Shown here: positions 1 to 7,153 of the stretch, piece by piece | How positions within the stretch are numbered: the first letter of the stretch is position 1 | How the letters are laid out: every line of letters starts with the position of its first letter | NCBI RefSeq assembly: GCF_014217875.1 | Contig: NZ_CP059060.1 | Coordinates: 868,001 to 932,000, forward strand | From: Synechococcus sp. LTW-R | GTDB taxonomy: Bacteria > Cyanobacteriota > Cyanobacteriia > PCC-6307 > Cyanobiaceae | DNA: 64,000 bases | Direction of reading: 5' to 3' | The notes under the pieces: model-generated | What the model saw: only the letters and a program-made list of their open reading frames with translations | The model's database searches: none | Told to the model about the DNA's origin: nothing | Translations under genes and position numbers: made by a program

Positions 1-65
1 GTCACCGCAGCGGGCTTGCGCCGCTGAATGGTCTGCAGGGCAGCAAAACGCTCAGCGCTTGGCAT
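1..65 (-). CDS. Partial hypothetical CDS running off left edge
   Basis: An open frame on the minus strand begins with ATG at 65 and reads to the edge without a stop (MPSAERFAALQTIQRRKPA and on). It starts 48 bases after the stop of the upstream minus-strand gene, so it could be the next gene of the same run. No Shine-Dalgarno sequence is clear. Only about 21 residues are visible, so no function can be proposed. Confidence 0.35.
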   Translation of the reverse strand, partial: MPSAERFAALQTIQRRKPAAV

Positions 66-113
66 GGCCACTTTGGTATCAGAGTGACACCATCATCGGG
101 GACGGCCTGCCAG

Positions 114-356
114 CTAGCGCAGGGTGCGCCAGTCGCCACTGGGGGTGCGGCGCTCAAGGCCCACGAACTGGGTCATCAATTGCTCCTGCAGCTCCGCAGG
201 GAAGGCCGGATCAATCAGACCCTGATGGACCAGCCAAGCCAGTGCGGTGCTCTGGGCCAGCTCAACGCTCTCAAACAGGTCATCAAGCACCGGATGGGGC
301 TCGCCGCCTCGATCCGTCAGCCGGAATTCCACGGGGAGGGGACGCAAGAGGGACAT
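114..356 (-). CDS. Conserved small hypothetical protein (80 aa)
   Basis: A short acidic soluble protein starting MSLLRPLPVEFRLTDRGG, with no signal peptide or membrane segment. I chose the ATG at 356 because the 13 residues upstream of it in the same frame are alanine-rich and lack a good ribosome site. It lies about 65 bases downstream of pirin on the same strand and may share its transcript. The family is not recognised; the residue pattern resembles small picocyanobacterial unknowns. It could also be non-coding, but the composition is protein-like. Confidence 0.6.
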   Translation of the reverse strand: MSLLRPLPVEFRLTDRGGEPHPVLDDLFESVELAQSTALAWLVHQGLIDPAFPAELQEQLMTQFVGLERRTPSGDWRTLR

Positions 357-421
357 CGCCCCAACACTGGCGGCAACAGCTGATCCGTGCAGCAACGCAG
401 AACACAGCCGCGCGTGTCCGG

Positions 422-1114
422 CTAACTCAGTTCAAAGAGCAGCAGATCCACCCCCGCCGCTCCAGCCTCAAGGGACGGCGGGGCCTCACCGGCCGCCAGG
501 CCCAGGCCATCGCCGCGGCACAGGGGCTGGGGGGCCGCCAAGCCGCCGTTGATGATCTGAATCCAACTGGCGCAGCTGCCGCTAGCGGGCCAAGGCAGTT
601 GGGTTCCGGCGTCCACCTGGGCCCGCCAGAGCCGAACGGGCCGATGGATCGCCATCGCCTCACCAGCGGCTTCCGGATCGATCAAGGCGGTCCAGCCCTG
701 CTGCAGGGCGAAGGGTTTCTGTTCGTAGGCCGGGGCGATGCCGGCCGTGGCCGGTTCGATCCAGATCTGCAGCAGGCGGCAGGGGGCCTGCCCACCGTTG
801 ACCTCGCTATGGACCACGCCGGTGCCGGCGCTCATGCGCTGCACCTCGCCGGCGCGCAGCACCTCGGCATGGCCCATGGAATCGCGGTGGTGCAACTCCC
901 CCTCGACCATCACCGTGATGATCTCCATGTCCCGGTGCGGGTGCATACCAAATCCTTGGCCCGCGGCGATCACGTCATCGTTGATGACGCGCAGGGGACC
1001 AAAGCCCATCCAGGCCGGGTCGTAGTGGCTGGAAAAGGAGAAGCTGTGCCAGCTGTCGAGCCAATCGAGCTGGCTGTGAAAACGCTCAGCTGCGGAGCGC
1101 AACAGCGGGGGCAT
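422..1114 (-). CDS. Pirin family protein
   Basis: Cupin-fold pirin, 230 residues. The N-terminal cupin carries the metal-binding set seen in the family: MHPHRDMEI with two histidines near residues 58-60, then a histidine and glutamate in VVHSEVN near 102-104. Many bacterial pirins act as quercetin 2,3-dioxygenases or as redox-sensing partners of enzymes; the substrate here cannot be told. Its ATG at 1114 overlaps the stop of the FMN reductase gene (ATGA), so the two are translationally coupled, and an oxidoreductase gene lies before that. The context suggests a redox or quinone/flavonoid-type oxidative function. Length is slightly short for the family (about 230-290). Confidence 0.88.
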   Translation of the reverse strand: MPPLLRSAAERFHSQLDWLDSWHSFSFSSHYDPAWMGFGPLRVINDDVIAAGQGFGMHPHRDMEIITVMVEGELHHRDSMGHAEVLRAGEVQRMSAGTGVVHSEVNGGQAPCRLLQIWIEPATAGIAPAYEQKPFALQQGWTALIDPEAAGEAMAIHRPVRLWRAQVDAGTQLPWPASGSCASWIQIINGGLAAPQPLCRGDGLGLAAGEAPPSLEAGAAGVDLLLFELS

Positions 1115-1623
1115 CACTCAGGGGCTTGAAGCGTCTGCAGTCTGGCGAGCAGGTCCGCAATGCTGTCGTCTTGAGCTGGCTGGTTCTTGTTGCTGACCAG
1201 CTGACGACCAACGACGTGGGCTCCTAAGTGCGCCAGCTGGAGGCGCAGGGCGGTCATGACCGTGGTGCCACCGCCGCCGGAGTGGGTGGCGATCACCACC
1301 GGCCGGCCATTGAAGAGGGCACGGAAGTCGCTGCCCTGGACCGAGAGCCAAGCAATGGCGCTGGTGAGCACCGGCGGTATCGAACCGTTGTATTCCGGGG
1401 CGCAGATCACCCAGCGCGGGGTCTCCATCAGCGTATGCTGCAGCGCCGCAAGGGCAGCCGGAGTGCCCTGCTCCTGGGCCCGCGGGGTGAACAGCGGCAG
1501 AGCAACGGCGGTGAGATCCAGCACCTCAGCGCTGCGGCCTTGGCTGCGGGCGGTCGCCGCAAAGCGCTCCGCCAGCTTGAGGTTTTCCCCGTTGCTGGCG
1601 GCCAGGACGAGAACGTCAGCCAC
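1114..1623 (-). CDS. NADPH-dependent FMN reductase-like flavoprotein
   Basis: A flavodoxin-fold protein of 169 residues. It has the family signature PEYNGSIPPVLTSAIAW near residues 96-112, where the GS loop contacts FMN and the segment shapes the NAD(P)H-dependent reductase site, followed by the glycine-rich HSGGGGTT stretch. Such enzymes reduce FMN, quinones, azo compounds or chromate using NAD(P)H. The start is GTG at 1623, sharing one base with the TAG stop of the upstream oxidoreductase. The gene sits between a sulfide:quinone oxidoreductase-type enzyme and pirin in one minus-strand run, so a role in quinone or flavin redox balance is likely. Confidence 0.85.
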   Translation of the reverse strand: MADVLVLAASNGENLKLAERFAATARSQGRSAEVLDLTAVALPLFTPRAQEQGTPAALAALQHTLMETPRWVICAPEYNGSIPPVLTSAIAWLSVQGSDFRALFNGRPVVIATHSGGGGTTVMTALRLQLAHLGAHVVGRQLVSNKNQPAQDDSIADLLARLQTLQAPE

Positions 1624-2849
1624 TACTTCACCCCGGGGATGAAGCGGCGCTCGTGGTCACCACCCTTCAGCATCCGGTTCCAATAGACCCAGGGCAACAC
1701 CGCGGTCTTCATGACCCACATGCTCCAGCGCTCCTTGGTGGGATCCAGGGGGAAGGAGGGAACGGGCTGCTGCTCGTAGTTGAACTCGGCCATGATCGTC
1801 TTGCCGTAGCCGGTGATCAGCGGGCAGCAGCTGTAGCCGTCGTAGGAGCCCTGACCTTGGCCGCCTTCGAGCTGGGCCAGCAGGTTGGTCACCAGCACCG
1901 GGGCCTGACCGCGAACCGCGGCTGCGGTCTTGGAGTTGGGCATCCCGCTGACATCGCCAATGGCGAAGACGTTCGGGAAACGAACGTGCTGGAGGTTGTG
2001 CTTGCCCACCTCGACAAAACCACTGGCGGCAGCCAAGGAGCTTTGGGCAACGACATCGGGGGCCGCCATCGGCGGGGTGACGTGCAGGAGCTCGTAGTTG
2101 ATGACCTCCTCGCGGGGCTCCTCACCCTCTTTGCTGACCTTGAAGACCGCCTCTTTGCTGGCCGGACGGACTTCGATCAGGGTGTGGGAGTAGCGGGCAT
2201 CGATGCCCTTCCGCGCGACCACCTCCCGCAGGGGGGCGGCATAGGTCGGAACGCCAAAAATGCCAGGGGTGGCCGTCGCGTAGATGACCTTGCTCTTGGC
2301 GGCGATAGCCGGATCACGCTTGATGGCGTCGTCGGCCAGATAGGCGATCTTCTGGGGCGCACCGGGGCACTTGATCGGCATCGGCGCGCAGGTGAAGACC
2401 GCGTTGCCGCCCTTGAAGTTCTGAATGCACTCCCAGGTGTAGGCCGCGAAATCCTTGGAGTAGTTGCTGCAGACGCCGCCTTTGCCCAGGGCGTCCGGGA
2501 GGCCCTTGATGGCGTCCCAGTTGAGCTTCATGCCGGTGGCCACCACGAGCGCGTCGTAGCTGATGGTTTGGCCGCCGCTCGTGCTGACGCTGTTGCTCTC
2601 AGGAGCGAAGCCCGCGACGGACTCGCGGATCCAGCTGACGCCAGCGGGGATCAGGCTGGCCTCATTGCGGCGGGTCTGCTCGAGGCTGAAGACCCCGCCA
2701 CCCACCAGGGTCCAACCCGGTTGGTAGTAGTGATCGCTCGAAGGCTCAAGGATGGCGATATCCAAGGCCGGGCGGGCTTTCTTGAGGCGAGCCGCCACGG
2801 TGATTCCGGCGGCACCGCCGCCCACGATCAATACCTGGTGATGGCCCAT
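1623..2849 (-). CDS. sqr: Sulfide:quinone oxidoreductase-type FAD enzyme
   Basis: FAD/NAD-linked oxidoreductase of 408 residues. The N-terminal FAD-binding loop is VLIVGGGAAGITVAARL, and a second flavin motif (NVFAIGDVSG) lies near 293-302. Cysteines at about 127, 154, 161 and 341-342 fit the type II SQR family, in which two cysteines handle the sulfur during sulfide oxidation; the C-terminal GYSCCPLITGYGK segment is typical of that group. The product should move electrons from sulfide to the quinone pool at the membrane surface and makes polysulfide or persulfide. It heads a tight unit with FMN reductase and pirin. In an oxygenic phototroph it probably serves sulfide detoxification or sulfur recycling. 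A general NDH-type quinone reductase is the alternative. Confidence 0.85.
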   Translation of the reverse strand: MGHHQVLIVGGGAAGITVAARLKKARPALDIAILEPSSDHYYQPGWTLVGGGVFSLEQTRRNEASLIPAGVSWIRESVAGFAPESNSVSTSGGQTISYDALVVATGMKLNWDAIKGLPDALGKGGVCSNYSKDFAAYTWECIQNFKGGNAVFTCAPMPIKCPGAPQKIAYLADDAIKRDPAIAAKSKVIYATATPGIFGVPTYAAPLREVVARKGIDARYSHTLIEVRPASKEAVFKVSKEGEEPREEVINYELLHVTPPMAAPDVVAQSSLAAASGFVEVGKHNLQHVRFPNVFAIGDVSGMPNSKTAAAVRGQAPVLVTNLLAQLEGGQGQGSYDGYSCCPLITGYGKTIMAEFNYEQQPVPSFPLDPTKERWSMWVMKTAVLPWVYWNRMLKGGDHERRFIPGVK

Positions 2850-3053
2850 GGCCCCTGAAAGAAGACGCGCTTATCCCAGATCTAACCAGAGGGGGGCGAA
2901 CTCGGCAGCCCTGCTTCGGGATTCAAAGCCGCAATAGATAAATAAGTAAGGACTCCAAGCGCCCGAACCCTAGGTAGAAATACTCAACAACCATCACGTA
3001 GTCATAACGACTTCGACCTAGCGGCTAGACTTGGTGCAGTCGATGCAAGACCG

Positions 3054-3740
3054 ATGGACCACGGCACCCTGCAGAACCTCGAAGCGGCCTTTGGCGGCGA
3101 GAGCATGGCCAACCGCAAATACTTGTTTTTCGCCGATCTGGCCAAGCAGTTCGGCCACGGCGACCTGGCGCGGCTGTTCCGCGAGACCGCCCAACAGGAA
3201 ACCGAACACGCCTTTGCCCACTTCCGGCTGCTGCACCCCGAGCTGGTGGTGGAGAACCCAGACGCCCTGGACCAAGAAGCCAAGAACGCCCTCTTGGCGC
3301 GCTGCCTGGAACTGGCGATCGAAGGTGAGACCTACGAATACGAGGTGATGTACCCCTCATTCGCTGCCCAAGCCCAGCGGGACCGCGATGCCCAGGCCGT
3401 GGCGGAATTCAACGAGCAGATGGACGAATCCAAGGAACACGCCGGGATCTTCAAAACCGCCGCCCGCAATTTCGGCCTGCTCGCCCCCGTGGAGCAACAC
3501 CACGCCGGGCGCTACGGCCAAGTCCTGGCCACCCTCACCGGGGCAGGCGAAGAACCCCAAGGCGCAGACATTTCAAGCGGCCGCTGGATCTGCAAGGTCT
3601 GCGGCGTGATCTACGACCCGGCCCAAGGGGATCCCGATTCCGGCATCGCCGCGGGCACACCGTTTGAGGCCATCCCCGACGACTGGAGCTGCCCAATCTG
3701 CGGCACCCGCAAGGCGAACTTCATCCCCTACGCGGGTTAA
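3054..3740 (+). CDS. rbr: Rubrerythrin
   Basis: A 228-residue rubrerythrin. The N-terminal ferritin-like diiron domain (residues 1-150) carries paired glutamates, for instance in [15 protein letters not shown]. The C-terminal rubredoxin domain has two CxxC iron-binding knuckles, CKVCG near 180-183 and CPICG near 213-216. Rubrerythrins reduce hydrogen peroxide with electrons passed through the rubredoxin iron. ATG at 3054 was chosen because the ferritin-like helix starts at once after it. It is monocistronic: upstream is about 200 bases of intergenic DNA and downstream a convergent small gene 3 bases away. Confidence 0.93.
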   Translation: MDHGTLQNLEAAFGGESMANRKYLFFADLAKQFGHGDLARLFRETAQQETEHAFAHFRLLHPELVVENPDALDQEAKNALLARCLELAIEGETYEYEVMYPSFAAQAQRDRDAQAVAEFNEQMDESKEHAGIFKTAARNFGLLAPVEQHHAGRYGQVLATLTGAGEEPQGADISSGRWICKVCGVIYDPAQGDPDSGIAAGTPFEAIPDDWSCPICGTRKANFIPYAG

Positions 3741-3743
3741 GCG

Positions 3744-3983
3744 TCAGTTCGAGGCACCCATGGACATCGCGCGGTTCAAGACCAAAGTTTTGATCACCGC
3801 GCGATCCCGCTCCACATACATCTCTTCCCAGTGGGAAGGCTTGGACTTACCGAGCAAGACCTGGACATCATCGTCGATCTCTGCAAACAGTTCGTCCACA
3901 AATGCATCGGGATGGGACCCAAAGGTTTTGTAATCAGCGAGTGCTTTATCAAGACGCTTGATCAAGCGAGTCGTACGCGACAT
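3744..3983 (-). CDS. Small hypothetical protein (79 aa)
   Basis: A 79-residue charged protein, MSRTTRLIKRLDKALADYK at its start, predicted largely helical and cytoplasmic. It ends 3 bases from the rubrerythrin stop and is convergent with it. Local base composition is less GC-rich than the flanking genes, which can mark a recently gained or fast-evolving gene. The family is not recognised. Confidence 0.55.
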   Translation of the reverse strand: MSRTTRLIKRLDKALADYKTFGSHPDAFVDELFAEIDDDVQVLLGKSKPSHWEEMYVERDRAVIKTLVLNRAMSMGASN

Positions 3984-4048
3984 GACCTTTCCCGAACCCG
4001 ATCCAGGCTAATCAAGCCGAGCGTATCGAGGTATACAACTGCTGCAGG

Positions 4049-4258
4049 TCACCGCCAGAGAGGCGGAAGCAGCGGGGAACCCGGCTGATCACAACGAATC
4101 AACGCGGATTGCCCTGTGTCCAAGTTCTCTAACCGCTGCAGCTCAGTGCCTGTCTCCGTCGCCCAAAGACAGGCTTCTCGCGCTGCTGTCTCGAGATCAT
4201 CGAACGCAAGCTCCATCAGAACTGGCGCTCCGTCGCAATCAACGCGATAGACAGGCAA
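4049..4258 (-). CDS. Small hypothetical protein (69 aa)
   Basis: Sixty-nine residues beginning with a TTG-initiated MPVYRVDCDG; an ATG at 4216 would give a shorter form that loses an apparent first beta strand. The body (LAFDDLETAAREACLWATETGTELQ shortened here to its theme of acidic helix) is soluble. A GC-rich 8-bp hairpin sits directly upstream at 4268-4287. No family is recognised; it lies 65 bases upstream of the 79-residue gene on the same strand and could be cotranscribed with it. Confidence 0.5.
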   Translation of the reverse strand: MPVYRVDCDGAPVLMELAFDDLETAAREACLWATETGTELQRLENLDTGQSALIRCDQPGSPLLPPLWR

Positions 4259-4601
4259 AAGAACGCTCCAGCCTGGAATCAGGCTGGCAGCAAACCAACG
4301 GTCATCGCCTTAAACGCTTGTTAATCACCTGCGGCAAAGGAGCGATGACAAGTAGCCACCCATTCGCGCCATGGGCGGCTACTTGTCATCGCAGTCCTCT
4401 CTGCAAACCAGCGGTGCTCCTATCTTGGTCAGACCTCCAGATGCGTGATGCAACAAGCATCACATTGAGGGGTTTTCGACAACACAACAGTCATAAGTAG
4501 GCGGACACGATCTCGAGCCACGACCGTGCTGGAGATGACAACGAGCTGTGCTTGCTTGAGCACCCAGGACTCCAAAGAATAAAGAGATCAAGACTTGATC
4601 G
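4259..4601. other. Gene-poor intergenic stretch with hairpins
   Basis: No convincing gene is present. The stretch holds a GC-rich hairpin (4268-4287), a weak pair of TTAA repeats at 11-base spacing (4309 and 4320), a long inverted repeat (4342-4392), and a smaller one, GTGATGC(5 nt)GCATCAC at 4445-4463. Composition is lower in GC than the neighbouring genes. No ribosome site or conserved RNA could be assigned. Confidence 0.6.
4342..4392. repeat. Long inverted repeat, 22-bp arms, 7-nt loop
   Basis: Arms at 4342-4363 and 4371-4392 are reverse complements apart from one A/C mismatch, separated by the loop TCGCGCC. No T-run follows on the + side, so this is not a standard intrinsic terminator. 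It could be a structured RNA, a palindromic mobile remnant or a protein site. Confidence 0.85.
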
Positions 4602-4736
4602 ATGTCTGATCGCAAGTTGATTGTCCTGTCATTCGCCATCGCAATCCTGGCGGCACAGGGCCTCACCCGCCTGGGAGTCCCGGTTGGCCCTGCCTTGTCC
4701 GGTCAAACAGGATTGGTGATCTCGGAATCCAAGTAA
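4602..4736 (+). CDS. Possible small secreted or membrane peptide (44 aa)
   Basis: An ATG-started frame of 44 codons: MSDRKLIVLSFAIAILAAQ, then a hydrophilic tail. The basic N-terminus followed by a hydrophobic stretch looks like a signal peptide or single membrane anchor. It ends 24 bases before the glycosyltransferase start on the same strand, so it could be a leader gene of that unit or the broken N-terminus of something longer. A GAGATC stretch upstream is only a weak ribosome site. Coding status is uncertain. Confidence 0.4.
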   Translation: MSDRKLIVLSFAIAILAAQGLTRLGVPVGPALSGQTGLVISESK

Positions 4737-4760
4737 GTCGCCTGGCACAGAAGAGAGCAG

Positions 4761-6248
4761 ATGGTTTGGTTTGTCCTGGGACTGGGGTTCTGTCTTCGCC
4801 TTCTGCTGGCTGCACTGCTCCCACCGGGATACGACGAGGCCTACTACGTCTTCTACGGCAGACAACTTGATCTCAGCTACTTCGACCACCCCGTTGCCGT
4901 TGGGATCTGGTCCTGGGCTGGACAACAGATCGGCGGAAACACCTTGGCCCTGCGGCTGCCCTCGCTGCTGAGCTACACCGCGGCCTTGGTCCTTCTCGCC
5001 GATGCAACGAAGCGCTGGTACGGCAAGTCGGCTCACTTCTGGCTGGTGCTGCTCGGAAGCAGCTGCCCGCTGCTCTTTCTCTGCGGAGGCGTTTTCCTGC
5101 TGCCAGATAGCCCCCTGCTACTCGGCCTGGCCCTGCTGCTCTGGTGGCTGTCCCGGCACCCGCAGCTGACACCGACGACGGCCCGTGAAGCGCTTGAGCT
5201 TGGCGCGATTGCCGCAGCAATCACACTCTCGAAATATCACGCCTTCATCGTCCTTGGCTCGCTGCTTCTGGCCTCATTCAGCAACCCAAGGTCAAGGCAG
5301 CATTGGCGGCAACCCTGGCCTTACCTCAGTCTTCTGATCTGGGCCACTCTGGCTGCGCCCCTCTGGCTTTGGAATAGCCAGAACGACTGGATTTCATTCG
5401 CCTTCCAATCGGGCAGAACGGGAGCAAGCAACAGCTTCGTGCTCGGCCACTCAGTCCTCTTTCTGCTGACACAGCTCGGGCTGCTGTTCCCCACCGCCGG
5501 GATCACACTGCTTTCGGTGCTGTGGCCGAGGCATCGCGGTGACTGGAACGACAAACCGGCCACACCTCTCCTGCGGATGCTCGCGATACCGCAGCTCTTG
5601 GTCTTTGCCGTTCTGGCTGGACGCATGCAGGTGATGGCCAGCTGGCTGGTGCCCGCCTGGTGGGTCGCTCTGCCGATGGCCTCTGCCTGGATCGCATCCA
5701 AGGGTTGGGCGTCCCGCAGGGTGCGCGGCGGCGCCCTCTTCACGGGCTGCACCCTGCCGCCTCTTTTGTTGGTGGCAGGGCTGCAAATGCGATGGGGAAT
5801 CCTTCAGAGCTGGCTACCAACTCGGGAGGATCCATCCGCCCAGTTGATGCAGCCCGCCGAAGTGCGAAAGGCGTTGCAGTCCAACCCGGAGATCTGGTCC
5901 GCCGTACAGGCGGCGGAGGTCATCGCCTCCCACCGCTATGAGATCCCGGGCTTTCTGGCCCTGGCGCTTGGGGAGGAGGGCCCGGGGCGTTTCACGACCT
6001 TGAGCAACGACCCGCGCGGCTTTGCCTACTGGCCCTCCCTCAACCCAAGTAGTCCAAGCCAAGGGGTTTTGATTGCACCGGTAGAAGTGGGTTCACCACT
6101 CTCCAAACGAGAATTTCCTGCTCCCATCCAAGCGGTGAAATCCCTCGGCAGTATCACCGTGCAACGCGCCGGCCGAGATGCGCTTGAGCTTGAGGTCGCC
6201 AGCTTTAAGGCGGGCCCCGGCGTCTACCCGTGGCCCTATCGGCGATAA
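4761..6248 (+). CDS. Membrane glycosyltransferase, GT39/ArnT-like (PMT_2)
   Basis: A polytopic protein of 495 residues with roughly ten hydrophobic segments. Just after the first membrane helix it carries the acidic PPGYDEAYYVFYG motif, and then YFDHPV, which are the first-loop signature of lipid-linked GT-C sugar transferases (family GT39/GT83, dolichyl/undecaprenyl mannosyltransferase or ArnT type). The acidic pair DE is the expected catalytic/metal site. It should move a sugar from a polyprenyl-phosphate donor to lipid A, protein or a cell-wall polymer on the outer face of the inner membrane. The acceptor cannot be told. The soluble C-terminus (about 370-495) is periplasmic in such enzymes. 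Confidence 0.85.
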   Translation: MVWFVLGLGFCLRLLLAALLPPGYDEAYYVFYGRQLDLSYFDHPVAVGIWSWAGQQIGGNTLALRLPSLLSYTAALVLLADATKRWYGKSAHFWLVLLGSSCPLLFLCGGVFLLPDSPLLLGLALLLWWLSRHPQLTPTTAREALELGAIAAAITLSKYHAFIVLGSLLLASFSNPRSRQHWRQPWPYLSLLIWATLAAPLWLWNSQNDWISFAFQSGRTGASNSFVLGHSVLFLLTQLGLLFPTAGITLLSVLWPRHRGDWNDKPATPLLRMLAIPQLLVFAVLAGRMQVMASWLVPAWWVALPMASAWIASKGWASRRVRGGALFTGCTLPPLLLVAGLQMRWGILQSWLPTREDPSAQLMQPAEVRKALQSNPEIWSAVQAAEVIASHRYEIPGFLALALGEEGPGRFTTLSNDPRGFAYWPSLNPSSPSQGVLIAPVEVGSPLSKREFPAPIQAVKSLGSITVQRAGRDALELEVASFKAGPGVYPWPYRR

Positions 6249-6263
6249 GCGTCGTGATGCCGG

Positions 6264-6851
6264 CTACTCGCCGGTACGATTGATTTCGATCACCCAGCTG
6301 CCGAGGTAGCCAGAGATCGGAACCGCACCCGGAGCCTGGCCGAGGGCGTTGAACTGATACATGCCTGCGCTCGGGTTGAAGATCTGCATGTAAACGCCGA
6401 TGGTGGTCCCGGTCGGCACAGGCCGATCGGGGAAAATCTCAATCGCGGTGCCATCGGGGGCGACCTCCACCGTCGCCGGGATGGTCTCAAGACAACGGGT
6501 CTTTGAGGCAATGCCGCCCTGCTTGATCGTGCAAAGACTCACGTCAGAAGCATTGATCTTGGCGTCGAAATAGGACGGGACTGAAATCGCGAGCTTGAGC
6601 AGGGCGGTTTTGCGGTCTTTCGGACCCAGCACCAAGTAGTAATCCGAGCGAGCTTCCGCATCCGCCAGGGTCAAGAAGTAGTAGAGCTTTCGGAAGTCGC
6701 GAGAGTTATCCCAGCGAAACTCGAAGCCGGAACTGGAGCCTGCCTGCGCGTAGGCGACTGGTGCTGACAAGGGAGCTGCAAGTGCCAAGCAAGAGGCCGA
6801 GAGCGGCAGCAGTCGTTTGATCAACTGGGTGGATCTTTTACGCATGGCCAA
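6264..6851 (-). CDS. DUF2808 family secreted protein
   Basis: A 195-residue exported protein. The N-terminus is basic and then hydrophobic, ending APVAYAQA, a good signal peptidase I site near residue 36. The mature part, with FRWDNSRDFRKLYYFLTL and the PDRPVPTGTTIGVYMQIFNP segment, matches the cyanobacterial DUF2808 family, whose role is unknown but which is periplasmic or envelope-located. An internal ATG two codons later (6845) is an equal candidate for the start. It is convergent with the glycosyltransferase. The four-repeat Pho-box region at 6971-7011 lies about 120 bases upstream and could also serve this gene. A second DUF2808 gene lies at 45194-45760. Confidence 0.8.
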   Translation of the reverse strand: MAMRKRSTQLIKRLLPLSASCLALAAPLSAPVAYAQAGSSSGFEFRWDNSRDFRKLYYFLTLADAEARSDYYLVLGPKDRKTALLKLAISVPSYFDAKINASDVSLCTIKQGGIASKTRCLETIPATVEVAPDGTAIEIFPDRPVPTGTTIGVYMQIFNPSAGMYQFNALGQAPGAVPISGYLGSWVIEINRTGE

Positions 6852-6970
6852 ACTTTATCGAGCGAAGCCCCATCTCAATCCTGGACAGCCCATCAAGTGA
6901 CTAGAGACGGGAGTCGATCGCCTTCAACAACAAGGGAGGCGTCCAAGAAATTCAAGGGGAGACTTGGCTC

Positions 6971-7011
6971 CAGTTAAGAAGCGGTTAAGGATGAACAAAG
7001 ATACATTTAAG
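6971..7011. promoter_or_regulatory. Putative multi-repeat Pho box before porin
   Basis: On the + strand, 8-mers CAGTTAAG (6971), CGGTTAAG (6982), GAACAAAG (6993, degenerate) and CATTTAAG (7004) recur exactly every 11 bases. Read on the minus strand these become CTTAACTG, CTTAACCG, CTTTGTTC and CTTAAATG, the Pho-box form bound by PhoB/SphR. A -10-like AATATT lies at about 7019, pointing at the porin, which starts at 7154. Confidence 0.65.
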
Positions 7012-7091
7012 AGATGCAATATTCAACGCCAGCTTGTATGCAGGCACACAATCTATTTGCAGCCGTAATTACCGAATGGTAATTTTTCGCT

Positions 7092-7124
7092 AGCTAATTT
7101 TTAGCTGACCCATTTTTTTGGGTC
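7092..7124 (+). promoter_or_regulatory. Tandem hairpins in porin 5' leader
   Basis: Two small stem-loops abut each other: AGCTAA-ttt-TTAGCT (7092-7106) and GACCCA-tttttt-TGGGTC (7107-7124). They end 29 bases before the porin ATG and leave the GTGAGG ribosome site free. They could stabilise the leader or act as a translational control. Confidence 0.5.
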
Positions 7125-7153
7125 GTCTCAATTCCTCTATTGGTGTGAGGACC

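Noticed and set aside
59-1129. 356-codon + strand frame over pirin
   Set aside because: It lies antisense to the pirin gene and lacks any family-like pattern; a GC-rich shadow frame.
1653-2858. 401-codon + strand frame
   Set aside because: Antisense shadow of the sulfide:quinone oxidoreductase, with no domain signal.
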